DNA of 64,000 nucleotides from an uncultured Odoribacter sp. (GCA_910578105.1 CAJTPD010000008.1:108964-172963), one strand, 5' to 3'. Positions 8,414 to 18,108 are shown, counted from the first letter of the stretch. Translations and numbers: made by a program. The notes: generated by a model from the sequence alone, not told the origin.

Positions 8414-8456
8414 CCGTTTCTTCCGGAACTTGGTCCGGGAGAAACGGTTTTATTTA
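8414..8456 (+). terminator. Intrinsic terminator after pyrBI
   Basis: CCGTTTCT plus CCGGA pair with TCCGG plus AGAAACGG (8414-8447), then TTTTATTT. Confidence 0.88.
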
Positions 8457-8493
8457 GGATGTTTGTTGGGTGGAACAATATGTATTGAAGTAT

Positions 8494-9474
8494 TTATTGT
8501 ATAAAAATTTCCAGAATTTCTGCTTCTTTTCCTTTTTGAGGTATCAGAAAGAGGTTTTTCAGGCAGGCCGGAATAAGAATTGTTTCGCCTTTGTTGACTT
8601 GCACGGTCTGGTCGGTGTCATAAACGATGTGGAATGAACCGTTGAGACACATGTAGATGACAAAAGAATCCAGGTCGATGTAGTCTTTTTCAATCTCCCG
8701 GTTGAATTTCAGGTAGTTTGTTGTGAAATAGTCACAGTTAACGAGTTGTTCCGTGTGATTTTCATGCTGATGGTAATGAATGGCATGTTGTCTTTGTGCA
8801 TTGTAGTTGATTACATCTGTGGCCAGTTCGGTGTGTAGTTCCCGGGTATTTCCGTTTTTATCGCGTCTGTCATAATCGTAAATACGGTAAGTAATGTCGG
8901 ATGTCTGCTGGATTTCGGCAATAAAGCAACCTTTACAGATGGCATGGACAGTACCTGCCGGTATAAAAAAGCAGTCTCCTTTTTTGACTTTTTCTGTATT
9001 CAGTAATTCGGGTAAGGTATTGTTATGGAGTCTTTCCAGGTACTCTTCTTTTGTTGTATCGTGTTTGAAACCCATGATTAATCCTGCTTCCGGTTCGGCG
9101 TCGAGCAGATACCACATTTCGGTTTTTCCGTAGGCATTGTGTCTTTCTTTTGCAGTGGTATCATCGGGGTGAACCTGTATGGACAGATTGTCCCGGGCAT
9201 CGATGAATTTGATTAATAGCGGAAATTCTATACCGAATTTTTCATAAATTTTATCTCCGACCAAGTCTCCCATATATATTTCAACCAATTCCTCGAGGGT
9301 GTTTTCTTCCAATGGCCCTTCGGAAACTACGGAAATGTTATCTTGTACGCCTGATATTTCCCAACTTTCTCCAATAGAGGATTTTACTTGTGGATTTTCG
9401 CTTTTGCCGGCCAGTTTATTTCCTCCCCAGATAGTTTGTTTGAGGATGGGTTTGAATTTAAGAGGATATAGCAT
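8494..9474 (-). CDS. manA: Mannose-6-phosphate isomerase, type I (short form)
   Basis: A 326-residue cupin enzyme interconverting mannose 6-phosphate and fructose 6-phosphate. Zinc-site motifs are visible: IQVHPDD, KTEMWYLL, and FFIPAGTVHAI with its histidine. Typical short bacterial ManA proteins begin with a sequence like LKFKPILKQTIWGG, which places the start at 9474 (MLYPLKF). A longer in-frame reading from 9594 would run through the promoter and is rejected. The -7 box is 28 bp upstream. Product likely feeds GDP-mannose/fucose synthesis or mannose use. Confidence 0.93.
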   Translation of the reverse strand: MLYPLKFKPILKQTIWGGNKLAGKSENPQVKSSIGESWEISGVQDNISVVSEGPLEENTLEELVEIYMGDLVGDKIYEKFGIEFPLLIKFIDARDNLSIQVHPDDTTAKERHNAYGKTEMWYLLDAEPEAGLIMGFKHDTTKEEYLERLHNNTLPELLNTEKVKKGDCFFIPAGTVHAICKGCFIAEIQQTSDITYRIYDYDRRDKNGNTRELHTELATDVINYNAQRQHAIHYHQHENHTEQLVNCDYFTTNYLKFNREIEKDYIDLDSFVIYMCLNGSFHIVYDTDQTVQVNKGETILIPACLKNLFLIPQKGKEAEILEIFIQ

Positions 9475-9501
9475 AACTTTGGTATAAAAATTGTAATTCT
9501 G

Positions 9502-9509
9502 CAAAGATA
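9502..9509 (-). promoter_or_regulatory. -7 promoter box for manA
   Basis: TATCTTTG on the minus strand, 28 bp before the manA ATG. It also supports the short manA start. Confidence 0.7.
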
Positions 9510-9595
9510 TAAATAAAAATGTATCTCTGTACAGAGGTGAGAATATGGGCAGGGAAGAGGATGGAAAGGAAAAAATTATAAATTTAAAAGACATA

Positions 9596-10648
9596 ATGGA
9601 GATGATGAAAAAGTGGCTGATTGTTGTTTGTGTGGCCGGGTTGTTGGGAGCTTGTAAAGATGACGGCCGGGATGATACTATTTTGGATATGTCCCTTCTG
9701 ACGGGTAAAGACTGGTATTATAATGGCTGGCTGGGTGATAGGGATAGTTATGATACCGGGGATTTGCTGGAGGTTGTTCGTTTTGAAAAGGGGGGAACCC
9801 TTAAAAATATTGATTTTAGCGGGCGGCGGGAGTATATTGTCGGGGAATGGTTTACGGATGCGGATAATCGGATTACTTTGGCATATACGGATGGGAAAAA
9901 GACCGTCTGGAATGTGCAACATAGCGGAAACGATTATATCCGGGCAATTGTTAATGCTCAGGGTGTCCGGGAATATACGACCGAACCGGATTATTTGGGT
10001 GAACTTACGGCGGATGTTTTTTTCGTGAATGAGTATAATGCTGAAAGTTTGCACGATACCCGTATTGGTGCCGATGTTCGCGGAAATATAAATATCCGGG
10101 AAGGACAGTTGTTATTGGCTGACGGTAACCGGGTGGCTTTGGAAAATTATGAATATTACTGGTCTGAAAGCGATTTCATTGATGCGGGCCTTTTCAATAA
10201 AGCCCGGGAGGTCCGTTTTTATTTGCGTATTGGAAAAAATAATCCGGTGAAGTTAAGAGATTCTTTGTATTCTGATAAGTTGCCGGAGCGTACATTTGCA
10301 GAAACGAATCTGAATGTGAATGAAAGGAACGGAGCAATCCGTGTGACTTGGAAGCCTTATCCGGAGGATGATGTATATTATCGGGTAGAGGTCTTGCCGG
10401 GGGATATGAAACTGACTGATTCTTATTTTATCAGTCGGGTACAGAATGCCGGGAGCAATGTTTTGGAGCTGACATCTACTACAGCCGGAGAGGTGAACCG
10501 GCTTAGGGAGTTGCGTTCCGGTGAGACTTATGTCGTTCGTTTGACTGCTTTGTTATATGAGCCGGGCATTGATCCCTGGAATAATAATTATGGGTATGCC
10601 AATGTGCAAGCGGTTGCTTATTTTACAAAAAAATTTCAGAAAGAATAG
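9596..10648 (+). CDS. Hypothetical lipoprotein with a C-terminal fibronectin-III-like region
   Basis: About 350 residues. Several closely spaced ATGs occur (9596, 9602, 9605); all give a lipoprotein signal ending LLGACKDDG. The middle is beta-rich with no motif I recognise. Residues from about 245 on (GAIRVTWKPYPEDDVYYRVEV ... ETYVVRLTALL) look like a fibronectin type III-like sandwich by strand pattern. The function is unknown; export to the periplasm or cell surface is likely. The 3' end overlaps the 3' end of the convergent hydrolase gene by 26 bp. No terminator is visible between them. Confidence 0.8.
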   Translation: MEMMKKWLIVVCVAGLLGACKDDGRDDTILDMSLLTGKDWYYNGWLGDRDSYDTGDLLEVVRFEKGGTLKNIDFSGRREYIVGEWFTDADNRITLAYTDGKKTVWNVQHSGNDYIRAIVNAQGVREYTTEPDYLGELTADVFFVNEYNAESLHDTRIGADVRGNINIREGQLLLADGNRVALENYEYYWSESDFIDAGLFNKAREVRFYLRIGKNNPVKLRDSLYSDKLPERTFAETNLNVNERNGAIRVTWKPYPEDDVYYRVEVLPGDMKLTDSYFISRVQNAGSNVLELTSTTAGEVNRLRELRSGETYVVRLTALLYEPGIDPWNNNYGYANVQAVAYFTKKFQKE

Positions 10649-11447
10649 AGTTTCCGGGAAGGGACAGAAAATAATGAATCAAGGTTTGTGCCAGCAATTC
10701 CGGTTGGTCTCTGTGAAGAAAGTGGCTCGCTCCGGGGAGTGTCCGGATTTCTGCAGCCGGAAATAAGTTTGAAATAGAAGAAAGGTCGTGACCGGTAATG
10801 TATTCTGAATTTTCTCCCCGGATAAAAAGAATGGGGAAGGGATAATTTTGCCGGTTGTAGGATACGGGCCAGTCCAGAATGTCTTGGTTATTTTTTTGTA
10901 TGGCTTCTGTGTTTATTTTCCACCGGAAGCCGATGCTTGTTTTATCTAAGTTTTTGAATACTATCTGACAGAGTTCTTCGGAAGGGAGTTTTTGCCGGAT
11001 GGCAGTATGTATTTCCTCCCGATGCTGATAGAAACCTGGGGAAATATTGGTCATCGTTTCCAAAAGGTCTTGGTGTATAGAATGAGGAAATGACAGATAT
11101 GGTTTTGGGGCTATGTCTAAAATTGCTGCTTTTGCTGCGATTTGCGGTTTTTTTAACAATAATAACATCAGTGCCTTGCCTCCCATGGAATGTCCTGCAA
11201 TAAAGGGTTTCCGGGGCAGATGCAGGGAGGTGATGAATATTGAAAGGTCCCGGCTCAGGTCTTCATAACTATGTTCGGGAGAATGAGGAGAATGACCGTG
11301 ATTTCTGAAATCCGGAAGAATTACATGAAAATAGTCAGCCAGTAGTCCGGCAACAGTCAGCCAGTTGTCGGAAGCTCCCCATAGTCCATGCAGAAGGATT
11401 AGGGGCGGGTTGTCCGGATTTCCTTTTTCTCTGTAAAATAGTTGCAT
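10623..11447 (-). CDS. Alpha/beta hydrolase (YbfF-like esterase)
   Basis: A 274-residue alpha/beta hydrolase. It has oxyanion motif LHGLWGASDNW, HGHSPHSPE, nucleophile elbow GHSMGG, a likely acid in FIRGENSEYI and the catalytic His in GASHFLHRDQP. The order and length fit YbfF/MhpC-like esterases acting on short acyl or thioesters; the substrate is unknown. There is no signal peptide, so it is cytoplasmic. It lies downstream of sdhCAB but is separated from it by a terminator hairpin at 11466-11497. Confidence 0.85.
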   Translation of the reverse strand: MQLFYREKGNPDNPPLILLHGLWGASDNWLTVAGLLADYFHVILPDFRNHGHSPHSPEHSYEDLSRDLSIFITSLHLPRKPFIAGHSMGGKALMLLLLKKPQIAAKAAILDIAPKPYLSFPHSIHQDLLETMTNISPGFYQHREEIHTAIRQKLPSEELCQIVFKNLDKTSIGFRWKINTEAIQKNNQDILDWPVSYNRQNYPFPILFIRGENSEYITGHDLSSISNLFPAAEIRTLPGASHFLHRDQPELLAQTLIHYFLSLPGNSILSEIFL

Positions 11448-11465
11448 AATTTCAAGGTTTACAAT

Positions 11466-11497
11466 TAAAAAATGCTACCGATAAAGATAGCATTTTT
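11466..11497. terminator. Terminator between sdhB and the hydrolase
   Basis: AATGCTA (11471-11477) pairs with TAGCATT (11488-11494), with A-run on the left and T-run on the right. It would stop minus-strand sdh transcription before the hydrolase gene. Confidence 0.75.
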
Positions 11498-11512
11498 CAG
11501 AATTATTTTCCA

Positions 11513-11544
11513 AAGGTTGTCCTAAACGTTGTTCGGACAACCTT
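11513..11544. repeat. AAGGTTGTCC inverted repeat downstream of sdhB
   Basis: A perfect 10-bp stem AAGGTTGTCC/GGACAACCTT with a 12-nt loop lies just past the sdhB stop. No T-run follows on the minus strand, so on its own it is not a full terminator. The same arm sequence recurs in the terminator at 44116. Confidence 0.7.
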
Positions 11545-11552
11545 GTGGTATT

Positions 11553-12314
11553 TTAGTCTTTCAATTTGGCTTTCAGGAATTCCCGGTTCAGACGTGCAAT
11601 GTGGGCAATGGAAATGCTTTTCGGGCATTCCATTTCACAGGCTCCTGTATTGGTACAGTTTCCGAATCCGAGTTCGTCCATTTTAGCCACCATGGCTTTT
11701 GCCCGGCGTGCAGCCTCAATTTTTCCCTGAGGTAACAGAGCCAGTTGGGAAACTTTTGCTGCGACGAACAACATTGCCGAAGAGTTTTTACAAGTAGCGG
11801 CACAAGCTCCGCAACCGATACATGCGGCAGCGTCCATGGCTTCTTCCGCTTTGTCGTTGGCAATGGGTATAGCATTGGCATCGGGTACTCCGCCGGTGCT
11901 GACAGACACATAACCTCCGGCTTGCAGGATTTTGTCATAAGCTTTCCGGTCTACAATTAAGTCTTTGATTACCGGAAAAGCACCGCAACGCCAGGGTTCG
12001 ATGGTTATTGTTGCTCCTTCTTCAAAACGCCGCATGTGCAACTGACAAGTGGTAACATCGTCGTCTGGTCCGTGTGCCCGTCCGTCGATAAATAAACTGC
12101 AGGTACCGCAGATACCTTCACGGCAATCGTGGTCGAATGCTACAGGTTCTTCGTTTTGTGTAACCAATTGTTCATTTAAAATGTCCAGCATTTCAAGGAA
12201 TGAAGTGCCGGTTGAAATGTTGTGGACTTTATAAGTCTTAAACTCGCCTTTGGATTTGGCGTCTTTTTGCCGCCAGATCTTCAGTGTCAGTTCTTTTAAT
12301 ATTTTATCTGCCAT
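11553..12314 (-). CDS. sdhB: Succinate dehydrogenase/fumarate reductase iron-sulfur subunit
   Basis: A 253-residue iron-sulfur protein that passes electrons between the flavoprotein and the membrane cytochrome. Cysteine groups for three clusters are in place: CREGICGTC plus a later Cys for the [2Fe-2S], CIGCGACAATC and CTNTGACEMECP for the two others. It is the last gene of sdhCAB, 20 bp after sdhA. In anaerobic Bacteroidales this B-type complex usually works as fumarate reductase in succinate formation. The direction cannot be read from sequence. Confidence 0.95.
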   Translation of the reverse strand: MADKILKELTLKIWRQKDAKSKGEFKTYKVHNISTGTSFLEMLDILNEQLVTQNEEPVAFDHDCREGICGTCSLFIDGRAHGPDDDVTTCQLHMRRFEEGATITIEPWRCGAFPVIKDLIVDRKAYDKILQAGGYVSVSTGGVPDANAIPIANDKAEEAMDAAACIGCGACAATCKNSSAMLFVAAKVSQLALLPQGKIEAARRAKAMVAKMDELGFGNCTNTGACEMECPKSISIAHIARLNREFLKAKLKD

Positions 12315-12334
12315 AATTTTTACAATTTACCAAA

Positions 12335-14275
12335 TTATTTATAAGAACGTTGAGTAAGTTGGATATTTTCGAACACCAATTCTTCTTTATGGAGTTCCGG
12401 AGCTTTGTCTTCTCCCTGATATTCCCATACAGAAACATATTTGAAATGTTCATCATCCCGTTGTGCTTCACCTTCGGAAGTCATGGATTCAACCCGCAGG
12501 TGTCCTCCGCAGGATTCGTTCCGGTCAAGGGCATCGTGAGCCATCAAGTCTGCCAGCTCAATGAAGTCTGCTACGCGGGCTGCTTTTTCCAGTTCGTTGT
12601 TCATTGCTGTAAATTCACCGGTTACACGCAGGTCTTTGTAGAAATCTTTTTTCAATTCGGCAATCAGTTCAATTGCTTTTTTCAGACCTTCCGCATCACG
12701 GGCCATTCCGATATATTCCCACATGATGTGACCTAATTCTTTGTGGAAGTGGTCGGGAGATTTGCTTCCTTTTATGTCATATAGATGGCGTAAACGGTCG
12801 GTAACGTGTTTTTCAGCTTCGTCGAATTCTTTTGTATTGGTATTGACTTTCGGACTCTGAATTTCTTTTGCCAGATAATCGCCGATGGTATACGGCAGGA
12901 TGAAATATCCGTCAGCCAGTCCTTGCATTAAAGCAGAAGCTCCCAGACGGTTTGCACCGTGGTCGGAGAAATTACATTCACCGATTGCGTACAATCCCGG
13001 AATGGTGGTCATCAGGTTATAGTCTACCCATAGTCCTCCCATGGAATAGTGGATAGCCGGATAAATCATCATTGGGTTATGGTAGGGGTCAACGGCTGTG
13101 ATTTTTTCATACATCTGAAACAAATTGCCATATCGTTTTTCGATTGTGTCGCGTCCCAATTGTTCAATGGCGTATTTAAAATCCAGGAATACGGCCTTAC
13201 CGGTATTGTTCACACCGTAGCCTGCATCGCATCTTTCTTTGGCAGCACGTGAAGCAACATCGCGCGGAACCAGGTTTCCGAATGCCGGATAGCGGCGTTC
13301 CAGATAAAAATCGCGGTCTTCGTCCGGAATGTCGTTCGGGTGTTTCGTACCTGCCTGTAACGCCTGGGCGTCTTCAATTTTTTTCGGAACCCATACACGG
13401 CCGTCATTACGCAAGGATTCGGACATCAGGGTGAGTTTGCTTTGCTGGTCGCCATGTACCGGAATACAGGTCGGGTGAATTTGTACGAAACAGGGATTAC
13501 CGAACATAGCTCCTTTTTTGTAAGCCTGCCATGCTGCACTTCCGTTACATCCCATAGCATTGGTGGACAGGAAGAAAACATTTCCGTAACCTCCGGTTGC
13601 CAGAACAACGGCGTGAGCACCGAACCGTTCGATTTTACCCGTAACCAGGTCGCGTGCGATTACCCCCCGCGCTTTTCCGTCAACGATTACCACATCAAGT
13701 ACTTCATGACGGTTGTACATTTTTACTTTTCCATTCTGGATTTGACGATTCATGGCACCGTAGGCCCCCAACAGCAACTGTTGTCCGGTTTGTCCCCGGG
13801 CATAGAATGTACGGCTTACCAATGCGCCACCGAATGAACGGTTGGCCAGTAAACCGCCGTATTCACGGGCAAAAGGTACGCCCTGAGCAACGCATTGGTC
13901 AATGATTTCATTACTAACTTCTGCAAGACGGTATACGTTGGCCTCGCGGGCACGATAGTCGCCTCCCTTGATGGTTTCATAGAACAAACGGAATACAGAG
14001 TCGTTGTCGTTCGGGTAGTTTTTGGCAGCATTGATACCTCCCTGTGCGGCAATAGAGTGTGCACGGCGGGGAGAATCCTGGTAGCAGAATGCGGTTACGT
14101 TATATCCCAGTTCTGCCAGACTTGCAGCAGCAGACCCTCCGGCTAATCCGGTTCCGACAACGATAATATCCAGTTTCTTTTTATTGGCCGGGCTGACAAC
14201 ACCAATGTGGGCTTTGTGGTTTGACCACTTGTCTTTTAACGGTCCGGCAGGTATTTTTGCATCTATAACTGACAT
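12335..14275 (-). CDS. sdhA: Succinate dehydrogenase/fumarate reductase flavoprotein subunit
   Basis: A 646-residue catalytic subunit. It has the FAD-binding motif VVGTGLAGGSAAASLAELGYN (residues 39-59), the probable covalent FAD histidine His73 (RAHSIAAQGG), the substrate-site stretch HPTCIP, and the C-terminal GANRLGASALMQGLADGYF. It oxidises succinate or reduces fumarate at the cytoplasmic face. The N-terminal extension of about 30 residues before the FAD motif is typical of the longer B-type form found in this phylum. It sits between sdhC and sdhB in one transcription unit. Confidence 0.96.
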   Translation of the reverse strand: MSVIDAKIPAGPLKDKWSNHKAHIGVVSPANKKKLDIIVVGTGLAGGSAAASLAELGYNVTAFCYQDSPRRAHSIAAQGGINAAKNYPNDNDSVFRLFYETIKGGDYRAREANVYRLAEVSNEIIDQCVAQGVPFAREYGGLLANRSFGGALVSRTFYARGQTGQQLLLGAYGAMNRQIQNGKVKMYNRHEVLDVVIVDGKARGVIARDLVTGKIERFGAHAVVLATGGYGNVFFLSTNAMGCNGSAAWQAYKKGAMFGNPCFVQIHPTCIPVHGDQQSKLTLMSESLRNDGRVWVPKKIEDAQALQAGTKHPNDIPDEDRDFYLERRYPAFGNLVPRDVASRAAKERCDAGYGVNNTGKAVFLDFKYAIEQLGRDTIEKRYGNLFQMYEKITAVDPYHNPMMIYPAIHYSMGGLWVDYNLMTTIPGLYAIGECNFSDHGANRLGASALMQGLADGYFILPYTIGDYLAKEIQSPKVNTNTKEFDEAEKHVTDRLRHLYDIKGSKSPDHFHKELGHIMWEYIGMARDAEGLKKAIELIAELKKDFYKDLRVTGEFTAMNNELEKAARVADFIELADLMAHDALDRNESCGGHLRVESMTSEGEAQRDDEHFKYVSVWEYQGEDKAPELHKEELVFENIQLTQRSYK

Positions 14276-14336
14276 AGTAATTATTTTTAGATTTTAACTT
14301 AAAGATTGTGTTGCATTCCTTAACTGATTACCGGAT

Positions 14337-14972
14337 TCAATTGCCGAATACCATGAAGTACAAAGGAATGATACTGAAACCTACTGCGAATAGGAATGCA
14401 AAGAAATAAGCGACGCATTCCAGCCGTTTTCTCCAGATGTCATTGGAAAAACCGATGGTCTGGAATGCTGACCAAAAGCCGTGGGTGATGTGTAATCCCA
14501 GCATAATGGCAGCAATGATGTAAATGATTCCGTAAACCGGTTGCATCAGAATAGTACTTACAAATTCATAGTGGTCAGTGATATTACCGAATTTGAAGTT
14601 GAACCATACCGTAGCAATGTGCAGTGCCAGGAAAGCCAGTACCAAGGCTCCCAGAATATACATGTTCCGGGATGGCCATGTACAATTTTGTGACTGATTG
14701 CGTTTAGCGTACTTTGCGGGCCGGGCTTTTTGGTTTTGGATGGTCAATATACTTGCCCAGATAATGTGGACGATAAAGCCGAGAGCCAACACAGGTTCTA
14801 TTACCTTAATGAAAGGCAGGGCCATAAAGTCGCATCCGGCGTTGAATGCCTCCGGACTGACCAGCAATAGTAAGTTCACGGTGAGGTGAACACACAGGAA
14901 TAAAATCAGAAAAAGTCCTGATAAACTCATGATGACCTTTTTCCCGATTGAAGAAGTCAAAAAATTACTCAT
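14337..14972 (-). CDS. sdhC: Succinate dehydrogenase/fumarate reductase cytochrome b subunit
   Basis: A 211-residue membrane protein with five hydrophobic segments, beginning SIGKKVIMSLSGLFLILFLCVHLTVN. Histidines inside the helices (CVHLTVN, FIVHIIW, ALHIATVW, GLHITHGFW) can ligate two hemes b, as in the single-subunit cytochrome of B-type complexes. It anchors SdhAB and exchanges electrons with menaquinone. First gene of the operon, with a -7 box 47 bp upstream. Confidence 0.94.
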   Translation of the reverse strand: MSNFLTSSIGKKVIMSLSGLFLILFLCVHLTVNLLLLVSPEAFNAGCDFMALPFIKVIEPVLALGFIVHIIWASILTIQNQKARPAKYAKRNQSQNCTWPSRNMYILGALVLAFLALHIATVWFNFKFGNITDHYEFVSTILMQPVYGIIYIIAAIMLGLHITHGFWSAFQTIGFSNDIWRKRLECVAYFFAFLFAVGFSIIPLYFMVFGN

Positions 14973-15018
14973 AATTTGTTCTGTTTATTAATAATTGATA
15001 TTGATTTTTCAATATGTG

Positions 15019-15026
15019 CAAAAGTA
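15019..15026 (-). promoter_or_regulatory. -7 promoter box for sdhCAB
   Basis: TACTTTTG on the minus strand, 47 bp before sdhC. A TTAGAA-TGA-TTCTAA inverted repeat at 15062-15076 lies just upstream and could be an operator, with weak support. Confidence 0.65.
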
Positions 15027-15096
15027 TCCATTTTCCTTGAATATTATCCTATTTTTGTATATTAGAATGATTCTAAATTCGGAATTTTTTCCGTAA

Positions 15097-18000
15097 TCAA
15101 TCCGGGAGTTTGGGGGAGGTGTTTATCTGGTCATAAATGACTTCCTGAATGCAGGTGCGTATGTTTTGTTCGGATAATTTTGAGTTAAATTCGTTGGGGT
15201 AAGTCCTGTTGGACATGAATATGTATATCAGGTTGTTATCGGGGTCGCACCAGGCCATAATGCCGGTGAATCCGGTATGTCCGTAGCTGCTAAGCGGGGA
15301 GAGTTTGCATACGGGACTGATTTTTGTTGTGTCGGGTTCTGGTTTGTCGAATCCCAGACCTCTTCTGTTTTGCGGAAAGGTGTTATTCTGGCAGGTAAAT
15401 GTTTGGATGGTTTCCGGGGAGAGGTAATATTCGCCTCCGTAGCTGCCTTTGTTCAGATACATCTGGAGTATTTTTGCCAGGTCTTCTGCTGTGGAGAATA
15501 GTCCGGCATGACCGGCAATTCCTCCTAACAGGGCTGCTACCGGGTCGTGTACACTTCCTTTTATTTCTGTTTTCCGGTATAGTTTGTCGTTGGAGGAAGG
15601 GACTATTCGTGAGTTAGGCAATCTTTCGGCAGCCTTGAAATCTGTATTGTACATTCCGAGCCGGTTATAAAAGTTATCTTTGCAGTATCGGCTGATATTC
15701 TGACCTGAAATTTCTTCTACAGCATATTTTAACAGAATGAATCCGAGGTCGCTGTATACATAGTTTTTTTGAGGGGCTAGCGGGGTGTTCAGAATGGTAT
15801 GTAGAATGGTGTCCTGATAAGCGGGGAACATATGTAAGCCGGGGGACAGCATTTTATAGCCTTCACGCTGGGTATTGGAGATGGTGCTGTCTTTGAACTG
15901 GTAATTCACATTGGCATAGAGATGGTCTTTCAGGCGGAGGGTGTTATGGGGAGTTTTCCGGTTGGAAAACAGCGGACCCGGGAGAGACTTTTTATTGATA
16001 GCATCGGTAAAAAAGGGAATAAAAGATTTTAGTCCGGCGTTGTGGCACAATATTTCTCTGACTGTGATTTCTTTTTTATCTGTGTTTTCAAGAGCTGTAT
16101 AGTATTCGGATAAAGGGCTGTCGAGGTTTATCCGCTTTTCGTCATATAGTTTCATCAGGGCGGGCAGAGTAGCTGTGATTTTGGTAACCGAAGCAATGTC
16201 ATAAATATCATTGGCGGAATTTGGTTTTTCTTTCTGATAGGTATGAAATCCGAAAGCTTTGTTGTAAATAATAGTTTCGTTTTTGGCAATCAGAACCTGG
16301 CAACCCGGGGTTGCTTTGTTTTTTATTGCCGAGATACAGATACTGTCAATGAGTAATAATTTTTTCGAAGATATGAGGCAAGTTTCCGGAGAATCGTAAC
16401 CCAATCGGTTTTTAGGCGTGCAGATGCCTGTACCTGCCGGATATGCGGTATTAATGCTTACTGGTAAGCGGCCGTTTACGGCAACTCCGCCGAAAATACT
16501 TTGAGCAGCGTATTGCCGGGCATTAAGTTGATTTTCATATGAAATCAAAACAGCGTCTAATGGCAGAGATATGTATTTTTGTACTCCGTAGGGAATAGCC
16601 GGATGACAAAATATGATGCGTTTGCCGGCCAGTGTTTTCAGCAGTTTTTCCAGAGAAGCGGAATAACCAAATTGTTTCCGTGAAGAATTGTTCCCAGCGT
16701 TGTTGTATATAATGATGCAATTATAGTTTTTAAGTTTTTGTTGCCAGGTTTTGATTTCTTCTTCCGATAAATTCCGTTTGGAGGTAAAGTGACTGATATT
16801 GGCATAATGGTTCAGGGTTGTCTGGAAATTATTGATTTCTTCTCCGCCGAAATTCAGGCTGGCAATCCGGAGAGTATCCAGTCGTTTCAGAGGAAGCAAT
16901 GAGTCGTTGTTTTTCACGAGTGTCAGAGCTTCCCGGTATAATTGTTGTTTTAGTGCGTGGTCCTGTGGAGTATTTATTCGTGACCATAAACCCGGGGCTT
17001 CTGACGGAAAACGATTGGGCAGGGCATAATTGTATTTTGCCATAAGTATTTTATGGCATTTTTCGTTGATTAGTTTTTCAGTAATCAAACTGTCTGTAAT
17101 GGCTTTTTTGATGGCTGGCACAGCTTTTTCCAGATTTTCAGGAAATAACAGAATGTCATTTCCGGCTAATAGTGCTTTTACTTCGGCTTCTCCCGGCGCA
17201 GAAGTGGTGGTTACACCCTTCATGTTCATGGCATCTGTGAAACAGAGGCCTGTAAAGTGCAGGTCTTTTTTCAATAAACCGTCAATGATGAGAGGAGACA
17301 AGGAGGCCGGGATACCGCTGGAATCCAATGCCGGAACGCTTAGGTGTGAAGTCATAACCGCCGGGACTCCGGCTTCTATCAGTGCGCGGTAAGGGGATAA
17401 TTCTGTGGAATACAGGCGGCTGCGTGAATGAGGGAGTATGGGTAATGTGTGGTGGGAATCTTTGTCGGTATCTCCGTGGCCGGGAAAATGTTTGACTACG
17501 GGCAGGACGTTCCGGGACAGGGAGCCTTTCATATAGAGAATGGCTTTCCGGGATACCTCTTTGGGGTCTTCACTGAATGATCGGATGCCGATTACCGGGT
17601 TCTTCGGATTGTTATTGATGTCGACAACCGGAGCGAAGTTTATATGTACACCGAGTTCTTGGCAATGCCGGGCAATCGTTGCTCCCAAGGTATAAATGAG
17701 GCTATCGTTCCGTATGGCACCGATGATTCCCATTTTAGGAAATTCCATGGCGTTTTTCAGACGCCATCCTGCTCCGTGTTCTGCGTCCAGACCGATGAGG
17801 AGGGGATATTTAGCTGCTTTTTGATACCGGTTTGTCAGCCTGACCTGCCGGTCGGGAGTTCCCTGAAAAAAAATTAATCCGCCGATGTGGTGTTTTACTA
17901 TTTGTTTTTCCAGCTCTGATTCGTATTTTTCATTTTGGTTACTGTAAGCTGCAACCATAAATAATTGTCCTATTTTTTCATCCAGTGTCATCCGGGAGAG

Positions 18001-18108
18001 TATGGAATCGGCCCAGGCTTCCGGGTGTGGGACAGAGTTGGCAGATACAGTGTATTTACCGGATATAAACAATGGAAACAAACAAGCAATTCGGAGCAGG
18101 ATTTTCAT
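15097..18108 (-). CDS. GH3 beta-N-acetylglucosaminidase-like / serine beta-lactamase-like fusion
   Basis: A 1003-residue exported protein with an N-terminal hydrophobic signal. Residues 30-370 are a NagZ-type GH3 domain: the loop KHFPGHGDTDKDSHH carries Lys206-His207 and the His211/Asp213 acid-base dyad, and Asp292 in FTDAMNMKG is the expected nucleophile. Residues 375-590 look like the GH3 C-terminal domain. Residues 600-1003 form a class C beta-lactamase/D-Ala-D-Ala peptidase-like domain with Ser640-x-x-Lys643 (SVTK), a YSD motif in the YxN position and HTG near the end. Both halves appear intact. The architecture suggests cutting muropeptide sugars and acting on peptide or ester bonds in the periplasm. 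Such fusions are known in Bacteroidota; the substrates are not shown here. Confidence 0.88.
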   Translation of the reverse strand: MKILLRIACLFPLFISGKYTVSANSVPHPEAWADSILSRMTLDEKIGQLFMVAAYSNQNEKYESELEKQIVKHHIGGLIFFQGTPDRQVRLTNRYQKAAKYPLLIGLDAEHGAGWRLKNAMEFPKMGIIGAIRNDSLIYTLGATIARHCQELGVHINFAPVVDINNNPKNPVIGIRSFSEDPKEVSRKAILYMKGSLSRNVLPVVKHFPGHGDTDKDSHHTLPILPHSRSRLYSTELSPYRALIEAGVPAVMTSHLSVPALDSSGIPASLSPLIIDGLLKKDLHFTGLCFTDAMNMKGVTTTSAPGEAEVKALLAGNDILLFPENLEKAVPAIKKAITDSLITEKLINEKCHKILMAKYNYALPNRFPSEAPGLWSRINTPQDHALKQQLYREALTLVKNNDSLLPLKRLDTLRIASLNFGGEEINNFQTTLNHYANISHFTSKRNLSEEEIKTWQQKLKNYNCIIIYNNAGNNSSRKQFGYSASLEKLLKTLAGKRIIFCHPAIPYGVQKYISLPLDAVLISYENQLNARQYAAQSIFGGVAVNGRLPVSINTAYPAGTGICTPKNRLGYDSPETCLISSKKLLLIDSICISAIKNKATPGCQVLIAKNETIIYNKAFGFHTYQKEKPNSANDIYDIASVTKITATLPALMKLYDEKRINLDSPLSEYYTALENTDKKEITVREILCHNAGLKSFIPFFTDAINKKSLPGPLFSNRKTPHNTLRLKDHLYANVNYQFKDSTISNTQREGYKMLSPGLHMFPAYQDTILHTILNTPLAPQKNYVYSDLGFILLKYAVEEISGQNISRYCKDNFYNRLGMYNTDFKAAERLPNSRIVPSSNDKLYRKTEIKGSVHDPVAALLGGIAGHAGLFSTAEDLAKILQMYLNKGSYGGEYYLSPETIQTFTCQNNTFPQNRRGLGFDKPEPDTTKISPVCKLSPLSSYGHTGFTGIMAWCDPDNNLIYIFMSNRTYPNEFNSKLSEQNIRTCIQEVIYDQINTSPKLPD

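Noticed and set aside
9475..9594. N-terminal extension of manA to 9594
   Set aside because: It would read through the promoter box at 9502; the short start matches the family N-terminus.
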